Positions 1 through 8,316 of a stretch of DNA of 64,000 nucleotides are shown here, one piece after another; positions within the stretch are counted from its first letter, which is position 1, and each line of letters starts with the position of its first letter. The DNA is from Thermococcus sp. Bubb.Bath (GTDB taxonomy: Archaea; Methanobacteriota_B; Thermococci; Thermococcales; Thermococcaceae). The DNA lies in NCBI RefSeq assembly GCF_012027595.1, contig NZ_SNUR01000001.1, positions 558,001 through 622,000 on the forward strand, given 5' to 3'. The notes beneath the pieces are model-generated. The model worked only from the letters and a program-made list of their open reading frames with translations. It was not told the DNA's origin and ran no database searches. A program made the translations under genes and the position numbers.

Positions 1-1535
1 TTAGCCAGCTGGGCGAGGAGTGAAACCGTTGCCTTCTTCAACATTTCAGGGTTTTTAGCAAGAACCCCCGTGGCGTTTGTGTCAAAGCTAACAACGGTCT
101 TCGCTATAGGCTCTGCTAAAGCTTTCTGTTCGGTTGGAAGCTTCTCCCTAAGCGCACTGGCGAGCAGGTTGGTTTCAAGCTCCCCTGTCGGGCCGTAAAC
201 GAGAAGTGTTCTGAGTATCCCCTCGGCGTTCGGCATCTCCAAGAGGGGACTGCCCTTCATCGGGACTTTGGCCACTCCAATAGTTGCGTTCTCCACCTCA
301 AGGGATGATGGGTTTCTTCCCAGACCTATGGAAACGTTGGCGATGTATGCCAGAGTTTGTGCTGGAACCTTCCCGAATCCTGGAACCTCAAAGCTTCCTC
401 CAGCCTCTTCTATGACGAACGGGAGATTCTCAAGGGACTTATTCGCTATCTCGCTGACGGGTTTAGCTGCATCCTTCCCGAGATGGATAAGGGTGTAGTT
501 GCACCCCATCTCTTTATCAAAGGTTGTGACACCATGATAAAAGGCAACTGAGTACGCTTCGGCCAGGTTCTTCTGCATTGGTTCGTTTATGCGGCTGAGA
601 GCTATCCCCTTTGTGACGTTGGCCAGGAAGCCGTCGGTTATGGAGGTTGCCCCATAGGTCGAGTAGGCAGGATACGTCGCATTGTAAACCGCATAGACGA
701 ACTCGACCGGAACGCCCAGCTGGATGGCAATGCCCTGAGCCGTTTTGTTGTTGAGTCCCATCTCATAGGCTCCAGATTGAACGAGTGCGTCGTAGGTTCC
801 AATAGTGCCAAGGTACGTTTTGGCATAGCTGTCGCTCAGGTTGTAGAGACCGACGTTCAGTCCCGCTATCGTGGAGTTCAAACTCTTCAACTGCTCGCTT
901 GCTTTGGTCAGGTTCTGATGGAGTTCCACGTATGCTGTATCGGTCTGGTTGAGGGTCATTTTAAGGGCGAGACTTTGGTTGTAGAGCACAGTCAGGTTAG
1001 TCTCGAGCGAAAGGTATGCCCTAGCAAGTTCGGGGACAGTCCCGTTCAGGACTTTAACCTGGTTGCTGAGGTTCTCGATCTGAGTGAGCGTTATCCCGTA
1101 GGCATCGCTCGCGTTTACCGCAGAGTTATAGAGTATCTCCGTCAGGTTGGCCGTGGTTTTCGTGAGGTTGAGGGCAATCCCGTAAGACTCGTTGTGGAGC
1201 AGATCAACGGCATCATAGTAAGAGGTGAAGTTGCTCCCGTAGGGACTCGCTTCGACCTTAAACCGTTCGTATGCTTCCTTTGCCTCAGGACTGCTGACAT
1301 TGATGTTGGTGATGATCATGTAAGTCATATTATTGTTCTGAGCAAAGCTAGGAAAATATTTTGTCATATCATTCTGAACTTCGACCGACTCAACGTGCTT
1401 TGGTAGGAACTGGCTCATACTGTAATTGGTGACGTTGCTAAGCTTCATTGCCAGCGGTGTGGCGAGAATTATGGTAACAACCCAAAGGGCGATGATGAGC
1501 TTCGCGTGCTTCACAATCCAGTCGTTCCAAGCCAT
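1..1535 (-). CDS. RND/MMPL-superfamily exporter, N-terminal part (cut by window edge)
   Basis: The reading frame is open from position 1535 to the window edge, about 511 residues, so the C-terminal part lies outside. It starts MAWNDWIVKHAKL, followed by one membrane helix (about residues 12-32) and a very long extracytoplasmic domain rich in N-x-S/T sites and in helical, coiled-coil-like stretches (about 90-260). This is the plan of archaeal MMPL/RND permeases before the multi-helix block. The ATG follows GGTGATGACT, a good ribosome binding site. It is divergent from a PadR regulator gene, a common arrangement for drug or lipid exporters. The substrate cannot be inferred. Confidence 0.85.
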   Translation of the reverse strand, partial: MAWNDWIVKHAKLIIALWVVTIILATPLAMKLSNVTNYSMSQFLPKHVESVEVQNDMTKYFPSFAQNNNMTYMIITNINVSSPEAKEAYERFKVEASPYGSNFTSYYDAVDLLHNESYGIALNLTKTTANLTEILYNSAVNASDAYGITLTQIENLSNQVKVLNGTVPELARAYLSLETNLTVLYNQSLALKMTLNQTDTAYVELHQNLTKASEQLKSLNSTIAGLNVGLYNLSDSYAKTYLGTIGTYDALVQSGAYEMGLNNKTAQGIAIQLGVPVEFVYAVYNATYPAYSTYGATSITDGFLANVTKGIALSRINEPMQKNLAEAYSVAFYHGVTTFDKEMGCNYTLIHLGKDAAKPVSEIANKSLENLPFVIEEAGGSFEVPGFGKVPAQTLAYIANVSIGLGRNPSSLEVENATIGVAKVPMKGSPLLEMPNAEGILRTLLVYGPTGELETNLLASALREKLPTEQKALAEPIAKTVVSFDTNATGVLAKNPEMLKKATVSLLAQLA

Positions 1536-1559
1536 AGTCATCACCTATGACACTTATCA

Positions 1560-1595
1560 ACATGGTAATTCACAACATGTTTAAATTCGACATGT
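1560..1595. promoter_or_regulatory. Three ACATG repeats spaced 15 bp apart, likely PadR operator
   Basis: ACATGG (1560), ACATGT (1575) and ACATGT (1590) recur at an exact 15-bp period between the divergent exporter and PadR genes. Each ACATGT is self-complementary. A TATA-like TTTAAACA on the minus strand (about 1579-1586) lies inside the array, so a bound protein would cover the exporter promoter. PadR operators known elsewhere use ATGT/ACAT half sites; binding here is inference. Confidence 0.6.
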
Positions 1596-1608
1596 CGTCT
1601 GGAGAAGC

Positions 1609-1616
1609 ATTTATAA
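1609..1616 (+). promoter_or_regulatory. TATA box of the PadR gene
   Basis: ATTTATAA lies 37 bp before the chosen ATG at 1653, which places the transcription start near 1637-1640 and gives a short leader holding the GGTGAT site. Confidence 0.55.
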
Positions 1617-1652
1617 GTGTTTTGGTTGAACTCACTTACACCGGTGATTGCT

Positions 1653-2144
1653 ATGCCGCAGGACGTTGAGCGGAGGATAATCAAGGGGCTCTTCACGGTC
1701 CCCCTGAAGGACATAATCCTCGTGATAGTCGGGCTCAAGGGTGAGGCCCACGGCTACGAGATTCTGAAGGAGCTTGAGAAGCTCGCGATAGGCCTCTGGA
1801 AGCCCAGCCACAGCAACCTCTACACTATCCTTAACAAAATGGTTGAGGGCGGCCTCTTGGAGCCGAGGGAAGAGTACCGTGGGAAAGTGCGCAGGGTAAA
1901 GTACAGCCTCACCCCGAAGGGGCTGGAGTACCTCAAAACCTCCAACGACCTCGCTTTGAGGGTTCTCTATACTGCCGCCCGCTATCACGAGGCCCTGAAG
2001 AAGAAGCTTGAGAATGTTGGAGAAAAGCGCGAGATGGACAGGGAAGCGGTTGGTGAATACCTTGAGCTCCTGAAGAAGATACGGGACATCCTCGATGAGG
2101 AGATACGGACCATCAAGGTCGAGCTATCTGGAAGTCAGCGATAA
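1653..2144 (+). CDS. PadR-family transcriptional regulator
   Basis: A 163-residue protein. The PadR winged helix spans about residues 15-95: LKDIILVIV, then GYEILKELEK, then SNLYTILNKMVEGGLLE and a wing with KVRRVKYSLTPKG. A charged C-terminal helix (about 115-160) would form the dimer arm. The frame is open upstream, but the ATG at 1653 follows CCGGTGATTGCT and the TATA box is at 1609, so the longer form is unlikely. It is divergent from the RND-type exporter and probably represses it; PadR proteins usually release DNA on binding an exported compound. The ligand is unknown. Confidence 0.88.
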   Translation: MPQDVERRIIKGLFTVPLKDIILVIVGLKGEAHGYEILKELEKLAIGLWKPSHSNLYTILNKMVEGGLLEPREEYRGKVRRVKYSLTPKGLEYLKTSNDLALRVLYTAARYHEALKKKLENVGEKREMDREAVGEYLELLKKIRDILDEEIRTIKVELSGSQR

Positions 2145-2210
2145 GGAGCTCTACTCTCCTTTTATTCCTTTGTCCCGGTTTTTGCTTCACTGCCAGTGAA
2201 TCGATAAACT

Positions 2211-2252
2211 TTTATATACCCATCACACCAGTTAAGTACAGAAAATTGTACT
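2211..2252 (+). promoter_or_regulatory. Promoter with palindromic operator of the ArsR-like regulator
   Basis: A TATA box TTTATATA sits at 2211-2218. A perfect inverted repeat AGTACA-N6-TGTACT covers 2235-2252, exactly where transcription should begin (about 25 bp after the TATA box). A further CTGTAC follows at 2261-2266, before the GGTGGT ribosome binding site. An operator on the start site is the usual layout for archaeal self-repression, so the regulator encoded directly after it is the likely binder. Confidence 0.65.
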
Positions 2253-2277
2253 ACATAAATCTGTACCTGGTGGTAGC

Positions 2278-2685
2278 ATGGAGCTGAAGGCCCAGCTGGA
2301 GGAGCTGAAAAAGCGGCTGGAGGTGCTGGAGGAGAACATCGACCCTGTGGACGAGGTCATGCTCTCCATAAAAGCCCGGCTGAAAAAGCGGCTTGAGGGA
2401 GGGACATTACCCGGGATAGACGAGGAGAAGGCGGCGAAGACCCTCAAAGCCCTCGCCAACCCGGACAGGATAAGGATACTGAAGATGCTGGCCGGGAAGC
2501 CGATGGGGTTCAAAGAGATTAAAGAGGCCCTCAACGTTGAGAGTCCCACCGTTTCCCACCACCTCAAGCTCCTCGTGAGGACCGGGATGGTGAGGAAAGG
2601 CGAGAAGTACGAACTTTCCTCTAACGGACACTTGTTTTTGCGCCTGCTTGAGATAATGACCGCCCTCGAGGAGGTGGAAGAATGA
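2278..2685 (+). CDS. ArsR-like winged-helix regulator with N-terminal coiled coil
   Basis: 135 residues. Residues 1-30 form a charged heptad-rich helix (LEELKKRLEVLEE). Residues about 55-125 form an HTH_5/ArsR-type domain: ALANPDRIRILKML, then SPTVSHHLKLLVRTGMV as the recognition helix. No cysteine cluster is seen, so metal sensing by the classical ArsR site is not supported. The stop overlaps the next start as ATGA, so it is translationally coupled to the membrane protein that follows. It probably controls its own operon through the palindrome in front of it. Confidence 0.85.
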   Translation: MELKAQLEELKKRLEVLEENIDPVDEVMLSIKARLKKRLEGGTLPGIDEEKAAKTLKALANPDRIRILKMLAGKPMGFKEIKEALNVESPTVSHHLKLLVRTGMVRKGEKYELSSNGHLFLRLLEIMTALEEVEE

Positions 2686-3992
2686 TGTACGGGTTCGGTT
2701 TTGGTGAAGAAAGAAGCATCAGGTTTAAGGTTGCCGAGAATTTGAAGGCGCTTACTGCCCTCCTGATAATCGCCTGGCTTTTCAAGGGCCCGTTGAAGCT
2801 TGAGGCATACAACGACTACATGGTGTACGTGATAATCGCGCTCATCTTCTCCTTCGAGCTCCTGAGCGTCGGGAAGTGGTTCGGGGTAACGGTGAGCGGA
2901 ATAGTCTTTGCACTGGCCAAAGCGGCCTTTTGGACGAGCGTATTCCTGTTCTTCGGGAAATGGCTCGGATTGTCTGAGACCTTCACGGGAAAGAACGCCG
3001 CAATAACCGCGGGAACGATGTTCGCCTACGCAGTCGTCCTCGCCATAGCCGGCCTTTTGCTTGCCAAGTTCGACGAGAGGCACATAGAGTGGAAAGTTGA
3101 TAAGAAGGCCTACGAGTTCAGCGGCGCCTCCTTCGGTGAGGTCAAGCTCAAGGGGACCGGCAAGGCCTACCCTGTGAAGTTCGGACGGAAGCCCGTTGGC
3201 TGGGTCATAGACGGCGACCTCACGGTCGATGCAGAGACGCCGATTGGAAAGGTCACCAGAAAGCTCCTCTCACCAGTCGCGATATGGACATCTGATAAAA
3301 TCGTCGGAGAGAAGACCTCACCTGATCCTGGCTTTGTCAAAAGGGCAAACGAACTGATCAACCCCGACAGACTTTACCGCAACAAGGAGGGAACGAGTGC
3401 CGTTGATCTTGGAATAGTGAAGGTCTACAAGGGAAACGACTTCGAGTACGTCAAGCTCCCGTTCATAGAGGTCAGAAAGACGCCCGCTGGAGAGGAGGTA
3501 AAAGTTGGTCCGATACACGTTCACGAGGGAAACTCCGGGAGCGTTCCCACCGATATGCTCACCATCAAGGAGCTCACGAACGGCTTCCAGCTCACTCGGG
3601 TGGGTAACAGGCTGACGGTCCAGACGGAGGAGTACACGATAGAGGCCTCAGGGAGCAGGGTAACATACAGGAGTGGAAACGAGACCCTCAGCCTCGGCGA
3701 GACGGTCTCACTCCGCTCTGGGGACATCTCCGTCACCGTCGGCAGGGGGAGGGCCAAGCTCAGGATAGAGGACGTGGTTATCTCCGCCCGCGATGGGATG
3801 GTGAGAATCCGCGTTGGGGGCAAGACCCACACGATTGAGAGCAGGGAAGCCTGCGATCTGGTTTTGAGAAAGGCGAAGGAAATGGTTGAAGAGCAGGGCG
3901 TTGAGATGGTGGAGGGTCTCGGCATAGACCGCGAAAAGCTGAACGCGCGCGTCAGGGAGCTTATAGACGAGCTCATGAGGTATCTGGGGTGA
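2682..3992 (+). CDS. Membrane protein with large beta-rich C-terminal domain, unknown function
   Basis: 436 residues. About four membrane helices lie at residues 22-37, 48-65, 68-90 and 100-127. After that comes a soluble region of about 300 residues rich in short alternating polar and hydrophobic strands (for example RVTYRSGNETLSLGETVSLR), ending in two amphipathic helices (about 385-436). The strand pattern resembles the DUF4097-type protein encoded next. It lies between an ArsR-like regulator (ATGA overlap) and the DUF4097 gene (overlapping junction), so the three are one unit. I do not recognise a characterised homologue; a sensor or envelope-associated role is only a guess. Confidence 0.7.
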   Translation: MMYGFGFGEERSIRFKVAENLKALTALLIIAWLFKGPLKLEAYNDYMVYVIIALIFSFELLSVGKWFGVTVSGIVFALAKAAFWTSVFLFFGKWLGLSETFTGKNAAITAGTMFAYAVVLAIAGLLLAKFDERHIEWKVDKKAYEFSGASFGEVKLKGTGKAYPVKFGRKPVGWVIDGDLTVDAETPIGKVTRKLLSPVAIWTSDKIVGEKTSPDPGFVKRANELINPDRLYRNKEGTSAVDLGIVKVYKGNDFEYVKLPFIEVRKTPAGEEVKVGPIHVHEGNSGSVPTDMLTIKELTNGFQLTRVGNRLTVQTEEYTIEASGSRVTYRSGNETLSLGETVSLRSGDISVTVGRGRAKLRIEDVVISARDGMVRIRVGGKTHTIESREACDLVLRKAKEMVEEQGVEMVEGLGIDREKLNARVRELIDELMRYLG

Positions 3993-3997
3993 TGCCG

Positions 3998-4534
3998 ATG
4001 ATCTTTGAAAACGTGAAGGAAATTGAGATATCTACCGTGAACGGCAAGGTGGAAATTGAGGGTTGGAATAACGACCACGTGGAGGTGAGCTACACCATAC
4101 ATGGCGAGGCCGAGGTGGAAGTCGAACAGAGGGGGGAGAAGCTCATCATCAGAGAGGAGCCAAAGAAGAAGCTCCTCAACCTTCTCGGAAAGAGCGGCTG
4201 GGCCGAGATAACCATCAAGGTACCACGGAAAGTTACCGTTAGGGCATCCAGTGTGAACGGGGAAACAAGGGCAGGGAATGCCTCCTTCGACAAGGTCTCC
4301 ACTGTAAACGGCAGGATAGAGCTTGAAGACTGCGAGGCTGGAAAGATAAGCACCGTGAACGGGAGCATTACCGTGACTCTCTCGGACTTTTGCGACGCGA
4401 GGATAAAGGTGGGCCGCGTGAACGGGACGGTAACCTTCGAGGGCATCGACCCGGAGAATCCGATCATCGGCACCGGCGAGTTTGAAGTTAAGGTCAGCAC
4501 CGTGAACGGGAACATCGTGGTGAGGAGGGTTTAG
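3998..4534 (+). CDS. DUF4097-type beta-repeat protein
   Basis: 178 residues with at least six copies of a short strand-turn motif, S-T-V-N-G or its variants (ISTVNGKVEIEG, SSVNGETR, VSTVNGRIELED, ISTVNGSITV, GRVNGTVTFEG, VSTVNGNIVVRR). This is typical of DUF4097 (putative adhesin, beta-helix-like). No signal peptide or membrane helix is seen, so it may act inside the cell. The ATG at 3998 is chosen because GGTGAT ends 5 nt before it; GTG 3989 and ATG 3992 are in frame but sit on the site itself. It is coupled to the upstream membrane protein. Confidence 0.8.
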   Translation: MIFENVKEIEISTVNGKVEIEGWNNDHVEVSYTIHGEAEVEVEQRGEKLIIREEPKKKLLNLLGKSGWAEITIKVPRKVTVRASSVNGETRAGNASFDKVSTVNGRIELEDCEAGKISTVNGSITVTLSDFCDARIKVGRVNGTVTFEGIDPENPIIGTGEFEVKVSTVNGNIVVRRV

Positions 4535-4627
4535 CCCCTTTCTTTTTTGCTCACCTCTGTGCGGAAGGTAGAAGGAGAGTGAGCTGGCAAGGGGTGCTGG
4601 ATAAGTCGAAGTGAGGGAGGAGAAGCC

Positions 4628-5890
4628 ATGAGCCTCAACAGGAACTTCTGGCTCTTTGCCATAGGGAGGTTCGTTTCGCAAGTGGGATGGGCGGTTCAGG
4701 ACGTCGCGTTGCCACTCTACGTTCTTGACCAGACGCATAGTGGCGGAATGATGACCGCCTTCATCCTCGCCGAAATGATTCCAGCTTTGATAGTCATGCC
4801 CTTCGCTGGGGTTGTGGGCGACCGCTACAACAGGAAGCACCTGATGGTGGGATTCGATTTAATAAGGGGAGTTCTTCTCTTCGGTGTTATCGCGTTCAAC
4901 CTCCTGGGAATCGGGCAGCTCATAGTTGTCCAGGTGGTAATGGCGACGCTTGGGGCCTTCTTCGGAACCGCGACGAGTGCCATGTTCCCCGATTTGGTGG
5001 AGCCGGACGAGCTTGAGAGGGCGAACTCGATAACGGCCTCGATGAACATCCTGGCGAGGCTCGTCGGACCGGCCCTCGGCGGCTTCATCTACGCGGTTGG
5101 GGGGATAAAGCTGGCAATCCTGATTAACGCGGCCAGCTTCTTCGGCTCGGGTCTCTTTGAGATTCTCATACGGTACGAGTGGAAGGCAAAGGGGATAGCG
5201 GGCTTCTCCCAGGTTGTTGTGGATCTTAAAGAGGGCTTCTCCTTCCTCCGCTCGAACCGCTACCTCTGGACCCTCATGTCCTTCGCGATATTCATGATAG
5301 CCTTTGCTGAGCCCTTCGGGGCCGTTCTGATGCCCTATGCCATGAGGGAGATACTGAAGTTCTCAAGCTATCAGTTCGGCCTTCAGGAAAGCGCCTTTAT
5401 GGTCGGGGCGCTGATAGGGAACGGCGTAATCGCGGTCAAGTTCGGGAAGAAAGCGGGGGGATACCTCTTTCACGCCCTCCTCTTCGATGGGGTTATGATC
5501 CTCGTATTCACCTGGATGATAAGCCCATTCTCAGATCTCTCGACTGACGGCGCTTTCCTGCTTTTGGCGGGGGTTAACGTGCTCTGGGGTGCTGTTGAGG
5601 CATTCCTGAACGTCCCCCTCAACTCGAAGATCCAGAGGGCTATCCCAACGGAGGTGCGCGGTCGGGTTATGTCCGCGATGGTCGTGCTCATGCACGCCGC
5701 GGGCCCCATAGGACTCCTCGGGGTTGGGCCCCTCCTCGACAGATACCCCGGCTGGCTCGTTTCGCTCGGCCTCTGGATAGGCATGGGGGCGGTTGTAGCG
5801 TACTACTGGGCGAGACACAGGGATGTCCTGCTGGCGGACGTGGAGGCCGGCAGAGAAGGAGAAAAGAACGGAAACGCGGAGATTACTTGA
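4628..5890 (+). CDS. MFS transporter
   Basis: 420 residues with about 12 membrane helices. The loop between helices 2 and 3 has the MFS signature GVVGDRYNRKHLM (about residue 60). The fold resembles the MFS_3/enterobactin-exporter-like subgroup: an N-terminal FWLFAIGRFVSQVGWAVQDVA and a loop with NSKIQRAIPTEVRGRVMSA in the second half. The start follows GGGAGGAGAAGCC. The substrate is unknown; exporters of drugs or small metabolites are common in this subgroup. Its last 8 bp overlap the convergent cobalamin adenosyltransferase gene. Confidence 0.85.
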   Translation: MSLNRNFWLFAIGRFVSQVGWAVQDVALPLYVLDQTHSGGMMTAFILAEMIPALIVMPFAGVVGDRYNRKHLMVGFDLIRGVLLFGVIAFNLLGIGQLIVVQVVMATLGAFFGTATSAMFPDLVEPDELERANSITASMNILARLVGPALGGFIYAVGGIKLAILINAASFFGSGLFEILIRYEWKAKGIAGFSQVVVDLKEGFSFLRSNRYLWTLMSFAIFMIAFAEPFGAVLMPYAMREILKFSSYQFGLQESAFMVGALIGNGVIAVKFGKKAGGYLFHALLFDGVMILVFTWMISPFSDLSTDGAFLLLAGVNVLWGAVEAFLNVPLNSKIQRAIPTEVRGRVMSAMVVLMHAAGPIGLLGVGPLLDRYPGWLVSLGLWIGMGAVVAYYWARHRDVLLADVEAGREGEKNGNAEIT

Positions 5891-6398
5891 CCTCCTTCAC
5901 CTTGCCCTCCCTCTTTTCTATTACCCTCGCCATTATGAATAGCAGGTCACTGAGCCTGTTGAGGTAGACGAGGGCGTTCTGCCCAAAGCCGTAGTCAAGG
6001 ACGAGCTTTGCAACCTTCCTCTCCGCCCTTCTCGCAACGGTTCTGCATACATCGAGCTTCGCGCTGGCTATGGTGGAGCCGGGCAGAACGAAGGCCTTCA
6101 TCTGGAACTCTTCCTCGTACTTATTGATGAGCTCCTCTATCCACTTAACTTCGTTATCTCCGATTTTCGAGTACTTTCCCTTGCTGGCGAGCTCGGCCAT
6201 AAGGTCGTAGAGCTGAACCTGGATTTTCTCAAGGATTTCGGTCATCTCCTCTGGAACGTAGTGCTTCGCCTCGCCGATAAAGCTGTCCAGCTCGTCTATC
6301 GTCCCGTTCGCCTCCATAACCGGCGAGAACTTCGCGACACGGTCGCCGGTGAAGAGCCCGGTCAAACCCTTATCCCCAGTTTTTGTGGTAATGGACAT
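5883..6398 (-). CDS. Cob(I)alamin adenosyltransferase, PduO type
   Basis: 171 residues. It transfers the adenosyl group of ATP to cob(I)alamin or cobinamide, making the adenosyl cofactor form. The PduO family marks are the N-terminal ATP-binding TKTGDKGLTGLF, the GTIDELDSFIG motif, and the C-terminal CRTVARRAERKV and NRLSDLLFIMAR helices. A 24-residue in-frame extension exists upstream, but ATG 6398 is preceded by GGTGGTC at proper distance and the protein then starts MSITTKTGDKG, as the family does. It is monocistronic in this window, divergent from a MazG-type gene. Confidence 0.92.
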   Translation of the reverse strand: MSITTKTGDKGLTGLFTGDRVAKFSPVMEANGTIDELDSFIGEAKHYVPEEMTEILEKIQVQLYDLMAELASKGKYSKIGDNEVKWIEELINKYEEEFQMKAFVLPGSTIASAKLDVCRTVARRAERKVAKLVLDYGFGQNALVYLNRLSDLLFIMARVIEKREGKVKEVK

Positions 6399-6496
6399 TT
6401 TGACCACCATCTTCAGTGGGGCGGAATCCTTTATTGCCTTTTGGGTGAGGTGGATTTTTATACCCTCCAATCCCTATCGCCTAATAGGTGGAAAAG

Positions 6497-6787
6497 ATGG
6501 AGATCAGGGAGTTCCAGGACATGATACGGGGCATCTACTTTCACAAGGATTCGAAGCGCGGTGTCGAGAAGACCTTCCTCTGGTTCGTCGAGGAAGTAGG
6601 GGAACTCAGTGAGGCGATAAGGAAGCGCGACAGGGAGTCGATGGAGGAGGAGTTCGCAGACGTCCTAGCATGGCTCGCAAGTTTGGCAAACCTCCTTGAG
6701 ATAGACCTTGAGAAGGCCGCCAGAAAGAAATACCCCGGAGTTTGCCCGTACTGCGGCAAGAAACCATGTGAATGCGAGGAGAAATGA
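6497..6787 (+). CDS. MazG-type nucleotide pyrophosphohydrolase with C-terminal cysteine knuckle
   Basis: 96 residues. The MazG fold metal site is EEVGELSEAI (about residues 31-40) with a second EEEFADVLAWL (about 52-62), which together bind Mg for cleavage of nucleoside triphosphates to monophosphates and PPi. The C-terminus adds CPYCGKKPCEC, a likely zinc knuckle typical of the archaeal form. ATG 6497 is used because AGGTGG stands just before it; GTG 6488 overlaps that site. Probable house-cleaning role; the substrate nucleotide is unknown. A different MazG-like protein lies at 61610. Confidence 0.85.
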   Translation: MEIREFQDMIRGIYFHKDSKRGVEKTFLWFVEEVGELSEAIRKRDRESMEEEFADVLAWLASLANLLEIDLEKAARKKYPGVCPYCGKKPCECEEK

Positions 6788-6789
6788 GC

Positions 6790-6799
6790 TTTATTTTTT
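6790..6799 (+). terminator. T-rich terminator after the MazG gene
   Basis: TTTATTTTTT directly after the stop codon, with no hairpin; intrinsic termination in Thermococcales depends on such T runs. Confidence 0.4.
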
Positions 6800-6884
6800 G
6801 ACCCTCTTTTCGACCATCATCTAAACGAAAAGATTTTTATACTTCAAAGAGCACTCTTATATGCAGTAAACTGAGGTGATGTGC

Positions 6885-8306
6885 ATGCATGAACTTGTAG
6901 AGTTCGCCGTGGAAAAGGCCCTCGAACTGGGGGCGGATTACGGGGAGGCGCGCTTTGAGGAGAAGAACGGCACTTCTCTGAGCATGAAGAACGGAAACCC
7001 CGAGGGGCTGGAAGTTCTGGCGGATAGGGGCATTGGAGTCCGCGTCCTAGTGGACGGGGGGATGGGCTTTGCCTCAACCAACGTCCTCACCAGGGATAGC
7101 GTTGCAGAGGCCGTCAAGAAAGCAGTCAAATTGGCTAAGGCAGCATCAAAGGTGAGGAACGAGCCGATACGCTTTTCCGAGGAGGACTTCCACGAGGTTT
7201 ACTACGAGGTCAGGATGAGGAAGAACTTCCGCGACGTCTCCCCCGAGGAGAAAATGAATCTCCTCAGGAAAATCGAGGAGGAGATAAAAGCAACCGGCGT
7301 CAACGTCCCGATGCGCTATTTGATGTACTCCGACCAGATGTGGCACAAAATCTTCAGGAACAGCGAGGGTGCTCTGGTTGAGAGCGTTATCCCGCGCGTT
7401 TCTACCGTTTACAATCTCGTTGTCCTCGAGAACGGTCAGATGGAGCAGGCGCCCTTCGTGGAGCGGGCATTCTCCGGTGGGCTGGAGCTGATCGAAAAGG
7501 ATGAACCCTGGAAGTGGGCCGTCAAGGACGTGCAAGCTTTAAAGAGGCTAATCACCGAAGGCAAGAAGCCACCGGAGGGAAAGGTCGACCTCGTAATAAG
7601 CCCCGAAGTGGCCGGCATAGCGGTTCACGAGAGCGTTGGCCACCCCTACGAATCCGACAGGATTTTCGGAAGGGAGGCGGCCCAGGCGGGCGAGAGCTTC
7701 GTTAAGCCGAACATGCTCGGTGAGAGGATTGGGAGTGATGCAGTTACAGTCATCGAAGACCCGACCATTCCAAACAGCTGGGGGTTCTACCTCTACGACG
7801 ACGAGGGCGTTAAAGCCCGTCCAAGGTACCTTATTAGGGACGGAATCATCACCGAGTTCCTCACGAACCGTGAATACGCCTACAAGCTTGGGCAGAAGTC
7901 GAACGCCGCAGCCCGCGCCATCAACTACAACCGCGAGCCTATCGTGAGGATGGCCAACACCTACCTCGCCCCGGGAGATCACTCCTTCGAGGAGCTGATT
8001 GAGGACGTGAAGCTCGGCGTTTACATGGTGAGCTTCAACGAATGGAACATCGACGACAGGCGTTACCAGCAGAGGTACATCGGCAGGGAGGCTTACCTCA
8101 TCGAGGACGGCGAGATAAAGCACCCGGTAAGGAGGCCGATCCTTGAGATAACGACGAGGGCACTGTGGAGCAGCGTTGACGCCGTAGGAAAGGAGATTGC
8201 CTTCTATCCAGGAACCTGTGGCAAAGGCGAGCCCGGTCAGGGCGTTCCGGTCTGGATGGGCGGAGCGCACGCAAGACTTAGGGACATACCGCTGAGGAGG
8301 CCGTGA
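6885..8306 (+). CDS. tldD: TldD, metalloprotease subunit
   Basis: 473 residues. TldD is the active subunit of the TldD/TldE heterodimer, which degrades unfolded peptides or trims modified peptides; the zinc site is HExxxH, seen as HESVGHPYESD near residue 248. Other family marks are GFASTN (N-terminal domain) and the C-terminal PGTCGKGEPGQGVPVWMGG. The start at ATG 6885 follows GAGGTGATGTGC. Eleven bases separate it from the tldE-type gene, so both are made together. Confidence 0.94.
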   Translation: MHELVEFAVEKALELGADYGEARFEEKNGTSLSMKNGNPEGLEVLADRGIGVRVLVDGGMGFASTNVLTRDSVAEAVKKAVKLAKAASKVRNEPIRFSEEDFHEVYYEVRMRKNFRDVSPEEKMNLLRKIEEEIKATGVNVPMRYLMYSDQMWHKIFRNSEGALVESVIPRVSTVYNLVVLENGQMEQAPFVERAFSGGLELIEKDEPWKWAVKDVQALKRLITEGKKPPEGKVDLVISPEVAGIAVHESVGHPYESDRIFGREAAQAGESFVKPNMLGERIGSDAVTVIEDPTIPNSWGFYLYDDEGVKARPRYLIRDGIITEFLTNREYAYKLGQKSNAAARAINYNREPIVRMANTYLAPGDHSFEELIEDVKLGVYMVSFNEWNIDDRRYQQRYIGREAYLIEDGEIKHPVRRPILEITTRALWSSVDAVGKEIAFYPGTCGKGEPGQGVPVWMGGAHARLRDIPLRRP

Positions 8307-8316
8307 GGTGGTGAAG

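Noticed and set aside
3521-4840. Long minus-strand frame (439 residues) opposite the membrane/DUF4097/MFS genes
   Set aside because: It crosses three well-supported genes and the gap between them and has no family motif.
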